Positions 33,993 through 38,028 of a stretch of 38,028 bases of DNA are shown here, one piece after another (the first letter of the stretch is position 1; each line of letters opens with the position of its first letter). This DNA comes from an uncultured Prevotellaceae bacterium (GTDB lineage Bacteria > Bacteroidota > Bacteroidia > Bacteroidales > Bacteroidaceae), in NCBI GenBank assembly GCA_902785695.1, contig CACZZQ010000020.1, positions 1-38,028 of the forward strand, given 5' to 3'. The position numbers and the translations under genes are program-made. The notes below the pieces were generated by a model that saw only the letters and a list, made by a program, of their open reading frames with translations, searched no databases and was not told the origin of the DNA.

Positions 33993-34484
33993 CTATTCCT
34001 TTGTATCTTTGAGGCTGAATCCCACATTGGCGATACCTGGCAGTATTTCCCTTTGCATACAATGGCGTATGCTGACCGAAAGCGTGTCGCCGGCCTTTAG
34101 GTTGACTGTTGACAAAGGGATGTCCATCTGACGGTAGTTCGTGCCGCTGCCTTTGGGTATGCCCTTCTCGTTTGTCGTCTCAATATTGATGGTGTCGGAT
34201 TTTGTTGTCTCTTGTGTGTTGCAGCGTTGGCTGACAATCAATGACAGATTGCTATACGGATAGTCCCCTATGATGCGCAGTCCAAGTATCTCGGCATAGT
34301 TGCCGTCTCTGTTGTTGGGAATCTCAAAGTATATGGTGTCGTTACGTCTCCATCCGTCAGTGTCGATGTTTTCGTAATGACAATATATCATTTGGCGGTT
34401 GCAGCTGGTCTGTGTCAGCGCAACCGCCATGATTGCTATTGTTGAAAAGATGCTATTCCTTAGCAGACTCATCTTTTTTCTCAT
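33993..34484 (-). CDS. gldH: Gliding-motility-type lipoprotein GldH
   Basis: A 163-residue lipoprotein with a lipobox at TQTSC (C28 from MRKK). The family mark is CHYENIDTDGWRRNDTIYFEIP after the lipidated cysteine. GldH is needed for gliding in Flavobacteria but is kept in non-gliding Bacteroidales, where its job is unclear, maybe envelope- or T9SS-related. I set the start at 34484; 34472 (MSLLRN) is equally possible. The open frame extends to 34547 but over the lysine-rich tail of ricT. It overlaps ricT by 32 bp. Confidence 0.88.
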   Translation of the reverse strand: MRKKMSLLRNSIFSTIAIMAVALTQTSCNRQMIYCHYENIDTDGWRRNDTIYFEIPNNRDGNYAEILGLRIIGDYPYSNLSLIVSQRCNTQETTKSDTINIETTNEKGIPKGSGTNYRQMDIPLSTVNLKAGDTLSVSIRHCMQREILPGIANVGFSLKDTKE

Positions 34485-35604
34485 TTTTCTGCTTCTGTGC
34501 CTTTTTCTTCTTCTTTTTCTTCGCCTTGTCGAATCGGTGGATGTCATCGCCAGCCAACAGGTCTACCGGCTGGTTCTCCTGCTGACGTTTCATCTTCTCT
34601 TCATCGGGCTGCAGGTCTTCCGGCTTCTTGCCGTGCTTGTTCATTTCAATGATCTCTTTGGCTCGCTCTGCAGTAATCGTCTCCAGATTAACGGCAATGC
34701 GCTTGTCGGTAGAGTAGGTGACAAGTCCAGCCAGGATATCGGCCTTGAAATAGTAATAGTCGGCATCGAGTGTCTGAAGTACTGTCTCGCGGTTGGGCAG
34801 TTTCTTGCCTGCCTCCATATAGTTGTCCACCTCGTAGTTCAGACAGCATTTCAGCTTGGCACACATACCTGCCAGCTTCTGCGGGTTTAGCGAGATGTCC
34901 TGATAGCGGGCAGAACCCGTGTTCACCGATACGAAGTTCTTCATCCAAGTGGCGCAGCACAGTTCACGTCCGCAGGGTCCGGTACCGCCGATGCGTCCTG
35001 CCTCCTGACGTGCACCGATCTGCTTCATCTCGATGCGTACATGGAAGGCGGATGCCAGGTCTTTGATCAGCTGTCGGAAATCCACGCGCTCGTCGGCGAT
35101 GTAATAGAAGATGGCCTTCTGACCGTCGCCCTGATACTCCACGTCGCCAATCTTCATGTCCAGTCCCAGCTTCTTGGCTATCTCGCGGCTCTCTATCATG
35201 GTCTCATGCTCACGGGCTTTTGCCTCGCGGTATTTGTCCATGTCCACCTGACGGGCCAGTCGGTAGATGCGCTTGATGTCATCGGCACTCTTGATGTTTG
35301 CTTTTTTGATTTGCAGGTTCACGAGCCTGCCGGTCAGTGTCACTACACCTATGTCATGCCCGGGACTTGCTTCCACTGCCACGATGTCGCCCTTTTTCAG
35401 CGGCAGGTTGTTCACGTTGTGGTAGTAGCCCTTGCGGGTGTGTTTGAACTGCACTTCCACCAAGTCTGTCGTCTCGGCATTTCCCGGCACGTCAGCCAGC
35501 CAGTCGTAGGTGTTCAGCTGGCGGTCCTGTCGTCCCACGGCAGCTCTACAGAGTCCGCGGTCGCAGCCCGTTCGTATCTCGTATGTTCTTTGTTTCTCTT
35601 CCAT
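34453..35604 (-). CDS. ricT: PSP1-domain Fe-S regulator RicT (YaaT-like)
   Basis: A 383-residue protein of the PSP1/RicT family; in Bacillus subtilis, RicT acts with RicA and RicF in a complex carrying two [4Fe-4S] clusters that affects mRNA processing by RNase Y. Cysteine groups are C14 and C19 (TGCDRGLC), GPCGRELCC near 220 and GMCAKLKCC near 252. The PSP1 core lies at about 70-290. The C-terminal 30-40 residues are a lysine-rich tail (KKKKKKKAQKQKNEKK), maybe RNA-binding. The partners RicA and RicF are not here. It starts 4 bp after holB. Confidence 0.93.
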   Translation of the reverse strand: MEEKQRTYEIRTGCDRGLCRAAVGRQDRQLNTYDWLADVPGNAETTDLVEVQFKHTRKGYYHNVNNLPLKKGDIVAVEASPGHDIGVVTLTGRLVNLQIKKANIKSADDIKRIYRLARQVDMDKYREAKAREHETMIESREIAKKLGLDMKIGDVEYQGDGQKAIFYYIADERVDFRQLIKDLASAFHVRIEMKQIGARQEAGRIGGTGPCGRELCCATWMKNFVSVNTGSARYQDISLNPQKLAGMCAKLKCCLNYEVDNYMEAGKKLPNRETVLQTLDADYYYFKADILAGLVTYSTDKRIAVNLETITAERAKEIIEMNKHGKKPEDLQPDEEKMKRQQENQPVDLLAGDDIHRFDKAKKKKKKKAQKQKNEKKDESAKE

Positions 35605-35608
35605 ATCT

Positions 35609-36709
35609 TTATTTTTGAATAAGCAATACTATGATTTGCAGGGCAAAGTCGAAGAACACGATCTTTGCGTTGGCGTTCTGTCCTATATCTCGTATGGCGC
35701 GGTTGGCCAGGTCGTAGAGTTGCAGGATATTTCCTTCATTGATGAAACGGGCGAAGTTCTTGGCAAAGTTCTCTTCCTCCTGAGTCATATACACCAGCTC
35801 GGGTTGCTGGAAGTTGCTCATGAAGTTCTCGCGCACCATCCGCAGGAAAAACAGGAGGAATCGTTTCTGTTTCTCGCGTCCGAAGCCTGCCATCGTCTCG
35901 CTCCATTTTCTCAGGTCGCGCACCCGTCGCTGATAGGCCAGTCGCATCAGCATGATGAAGAGATCCAGGAACTGCTCGTTCTCCGTGCCTGCCTGCAGGG
36001 CTTCTACTGCCTTGAGCCACGAACCGTTAGCCAGTCGGCTGATACGCTGTGCCGAGTTCTCGTCAATGCCTCTTCTGTCGATGAGTGCCTGTCGGATCTC
36101 CTCATCCTGTATTTTCTTGACATCAATGCGCTGCACGCGACTGCGAATCGTCTCCAGCAGTTTGTCGGGCTCCTCGCACACCATCAGGAACACCGTTTGC
36201 GTGGGTGGTTCCTCTATGAGTTTCAGCAGTTTGTTGGCACATTCGATGTTCATGCGCTCGGGCAGCCAGATGATGCTCACCTTGTAGCCTCCCTGGCTTG
36301 ACTTCAGCGACAGCTTGCGCACCAGGTCGTCGCTCTCGCCGGCAGTGATAATAGCCTGCTGGTTCTCGGCACCTATGGCCGTGAGCCATTGATCCAGCGT
36401 GAAGTATGGGCCTTGCATGATGAGCTCATGCCACTCGCGGGCGAAGTCATCGCTCACGGGCTTATGGTCACTGCTCATCGAGGGCAGTTTGATGGTGGGG
36501 TAGGTGAAATGCAGGTCGGGGTGCTCCAGTTTCTGCACCATCGCATTATCTTCGCCCAGCAAATAGGATGCAAAAGCCACTGCCAGTGCCATCTTGCCGC
36601 TGCCTTGCGGGCCGCATAGCATCATGGCATGTGGCAGACGCTCTTCCTTGACCATCTGCATCAGGCGCTCCTGCACCTCCTTCTGTCCTATGACCTCACT
36701 GAACTTCAA
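35609..36709 (-). CDS. holB: DNA polymerase III delta-prime subunit HolB
   Basis: A 366-residue AAA+ clamp-loader subunit. P-loop-like GPQGSGKM at 33-40, EPPTQTVFLMVCEEPDKLLETIRSRVQRI typical of delta-prime, with SRVQ as the arginine-finger/SRC-equivalent region. The zinc module with four cysteines that follows the first helix in relatives is missing: SYLLGEDNAMVQKLEHPDLHF is continuous at residues 48-68. The start codon is TTG, overlapping the metF stop (TTGA), and MKFSEVIGQK matches the family start well. The protein length is otherwise normal. Confidence 0.92.
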   Translation of the reverse strand: MKFSEVIGQKEVQERLMQMVKEERLPHAMMLCGPQGSGKMALAVAFASYLLGEDNAMVQKLEHPDLHFTYPTIKLPSMSSDHKPVSDDFAREWHELIMQGPYFTLDQWLTAIGAENQQAIITAGESDDLVRKLSLKSSQGGYKVSIIWLPERMNIECANKLLKLIEEPPTQTVFLMVCEEPDKLLETIRSRVQRIDVKKIQDEEIRQALIDRRGIDENSAQRISRLANGSWLKAVEALQAGTENEQFLDLFIMLMRLAYQRRVRDLRKWSETMAGFGREKQKRFLLFFLRMVRENFMSNFQQPELVYMTQEEENFAKNFARFINEGNILQLYDLANRAIRDIGQNANAKIVFFDFALQIIVLLIQK

Positions 36710-37755
36710 TCGGCCCCCCCTTCTGCCCCCGAGGGGGCTACTTTTGTCTTGCTATCTGGCTTTTTTTCTATGGAAGCCCCCTTGGGGGCAGTATGGGGGG
36801 CTTGTAACGCCTTCACGATTTCCACCACCGAATCCACGGCTCCTACGGTATAGAAATGGATGTCGTTCACGCCGTGAGCATACAGCTCCTTGCACTGTTG
36901 CACCGTCCATTCTATGCCCAGCTCCTTGGCATCGGCATCGGTTTGGCATTTCACAATCTCACGAGCCAGTGCCTCTGGGATGTCGCAATGGAACGTGCGA
37001 GGCACCACCGTGAGCTGACTCAGCTTTGCCAGCGGTTTGATGCCGGGGATGATGGGAATGGTGATGCCCATCTTCCGAGCCTTTTCTACAAAGGCAAAAT
37101 ATTTCTCGTTGTCGTAGAACAGCTGCGTCACAGCATACTGTGCACCCAGATCCTGCTTCTCCTTCAGGTACTGCATATCCATCTCTAAGTTGGGAGCCTC
37201 CTCGTGCTTCTCTGGATAGCAGGCCACACCGATGTCGAACCGTGTGCCAGGATTCTTGATGGGCGTACCGTCGGCAAAGAAGCCTTCGTTGAAGCGCTGC
37301 ACCTGACGAATCAGGTCTGTCGTGTGACAGTGTCCACCTGGTGTGGGTGTAAACACGCGATCCTCCTTGGCCTTGTCGCCGCGAAGCAGCAACAGGTCGG
37401 TTATGCCCAGGAACTGCAAATCCAACAATTCGTATTCGATATCCTCAATTGTTGCTCCGCTACAGATGACGTGTGGCTGCACGGGTACCCCGAACTTCTG
37501 CTGGATGGCAGCTGCCACAGCAATAGTGCCAGGGCGCAGGCGCATACGCTGTCGCTCAAAGCGTCCGTCACCCAGTTCCTTGTAAACATACTCGCTGTGA
37601 TGCGTAGTGATATTGATGAATGCGGGATTCAACTCACACAACTTTTCAATATCAGCAAAGAGCTTATCGGTGCCTGTCCCCTTCAATGGGGGCAGCACCT
37701 CGAACGAGAACTGATGCTCGTCCTGTTTGTCGTTAATGATTCTTGCTACGGCCAT
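36706..37755 (-). CDS. metF: Methylenetetrahydrofolate reductase MetF with repeat-derived tail
   Basis: A 349-residue flavoenzyme that reduces 5,10-methylene-THF to 5-methyl-THF for methionine synthesis. The TIM-barrel core covers residues 1-317 with FSFEVLPPLKG (catalytic Glu), the ITTHHSEY region, DLLLLRGDK and NDIHFYTVGAVDSV. The family usually ends near 318. Residues 318-349 (QAPHTAPKGA...APSGAEGGAD) are encoded by a GC-rich palindromic element and are unlikely to belong to the ancestral enzyme. First gene of metF-holB-ricT-gldH, with a duplicated promoter. Its stop overlaps the holB start. Confidence 0.95.
   Translation of the reverse strand: MAVARIINDKQDEHQFSFEVLPPLKGTGTDKLFADIEKLCELNPAFINITTHHSEYVYKELGDGRFERQRMRLRPGTIAVAAAIQQKFGVPVQPHVICSGATIEDIEYELLDLQFLGITDLLLLRGDKAKEDRVFTPTPGGHCHTTDLIRQVQRFNEGFFADGTPIKNPGTRFDIGVACYPEKHEEAPNLEMDMQYLKEKQDLGAQYAVTQLFYDNEKYFAFVEKARKMGITIPIIPGIKPLAKLSQLTVVPRTFHCDIPEALAREIVKCQTDADAKELGIEWTVQQCKELYAHGVNDIHFYTVGAVDSVVEIVKALQAPHTAPKGASIEKKPDSKTKVAPSGAEGGAD
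36712..36801. repeat. GC-rich palindromic element inside the metF 3' end
   Basis: Nested inverted repeats: GCCCCC-GA-GGGGGC (36725-36738), GCCCCC-TT-GGGGGC (36776-36789), and an outer pair GCCCCCC (36713-36719) with GGGGGGC (36795-36801), around an AT-rich middle. It looks like a short non-autonomous intergenic repeat that landed at the end of metF. Confidence 0.75.
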
Positions 37756-37766
37756 ATTTTAATGTG

Positions 37767-37842
37767 CAAAGGTACGAATAAGTGAGCACAATACAAAACA
37801 AAAACCCGTTTTTTTGTTTTTATTGTCGAACGGAAGTACTTT
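37767..37842 (-). promoter_or_regulatory. metF promoter, proximal copy of a 76-bp duplicate
   Basis: On the minus strand, TACCTTTG (37774-37767) is the -7 box and TTTG (37797-37794) the -33 box, 19 bp apart. The start codon is 12 bp downstream. The copy also holds an AT-rich hairpin (37795-37804 with 37811-37820). Confidence 0.75.
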
Positions 37843-37852
37843 CGACGTCAGT

Positions 37853-37928
37853 CAAAGGTACGAATAAGTGAGCACAATACAAAACAAAAACCCGTTTTTT
37901 TGTTTTTATTGTCGAACGGAAGTACTTT
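37853..37928 (-). promoter_or_regulatory. metF promoter, distal copy of a 76-bp duplicate
   Basis: Identical at all 76 positions to 37767-37842, with its own -7 box (37860-37853) and -33 box (37883-37880). A 10-bp spacer (37843-37852) separates the copies. Confidence 0.75.
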
Positions 37929-37986
37929 GAATAATAGAATCTGTCACTTTTACATCTAATTTATTGATAGTCAGAACGTAGCATAC

Positions 37987-38013
37987 AGTGTAAGGTTTTT
38001 TCAACCTTACACT
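37987..38013. terminator. Perfect hairpin near the window end
   Basis: 11-bp arms AGTGTAAGGTT (37987-37997) and AACCTTACACT (38003-38013) with a 5-base loop. It may be the terminator of a gene beyond the window or a short dispersed repeat; the T-run is weak. Confidence 0.5.
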
Positions 38014-38028
38014 ATTTGCATCACTTTT

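Noticed and set aside
34485-34547. Arginine-rich N-terminal extension of GldH
   Set aside because: It is the antisense of the lysine-rich end of ricT, and the signal peptide starts later.

Overview
The window looks like chromosomal DNA of a Bacteroidota bacterium of the order Bacteroidales, most likely Prevotellaceae. The signs are promoters of the Bacteroidota form (a TTTG-like -33 box and a TAnnTTTG -7 box), a type IX secretion (T9SS) gene porQ, gldH, C-terminal T9SS sorting domains, a SusD-like protein, a DUF3098 gene, and the gene order ftsX-DUF3098-uppP-truB-queA-folK. Family assignments rest on motif recognition, not on database searches. I see no tRNA, rRNA, CRISPR array, transposase or phage gene.

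Layout. 1-1.4 kb: an ECF sigma factor and a four-helix membrane protein, ended by a perfect hairpin shared with convergent clpB. 1.4-3.9 kb: clpB (-). 4.1-14.9 kb (+): a probable operon of a giant alpha-2-macroglobulin-like protein, a DUF1573 protein, meaB, ispH and a secreted subtilase with a T9SS sorting domain. 15.2-18.9 kb (+): a small secreted protein with a T9SS-like tail and a non-lipidated SusD-like protein with a long C-terminal extension, with no SusC beside them. 19.0-22.6 kb (-): a cytidylate kinase fused to a membrane-anchored LysM protein, porQ, and a radical SAM protein. 22.8-27.4 kb: rpsO (+) and, convergent with it, the ftsX-DUF3098-uppP-truB-queA-folK operon (-). 27.6-34.0 kb (+): a stand-alone PurH cyclohydrolase domain and the cell-elongation set mreB-mreC-mreD-mrdA-rodA. 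34.0-37.8 kb (-): metF-holB-ricT-gldH behind a perfectly duplicated promoter.

How the genes fit together. Much of the window is envelope housekeeping. FtsX, UppP, MreBCD, PBP2 and RodA make and steer peptidoglycan; the LysM fusion probably binds it; PorQ belongs to the T9SS attachment complex, and the subtilase and the small 15.2 kb protein look like T9SS cargo. MetF, FolK, PurH, Cmk and IspH cover folate, nucleotide and isoprenoid metabolism.

The most unusual signals are: (1) the Cmk-TM-LysM fusion; (2) the orphan, non-lipidated, extended SusD-like protein with its small T9SS-tailed partner behind an array of 22-bp repeats; (3) a scattered family of degenerate 7-bp tandem repeats at gene borders which in places has become coding, including an in-frame insertion in IspH and the subtilase signal peptide; (4) a GC-rich palindromic element that supplies the last 32 residues of MetF; (5) an exact 76-bp promoter duplication upstream of metF; and (6) apparent clean in-frame losses in ClpB (about 24 residues) and HolB (the zinc module).
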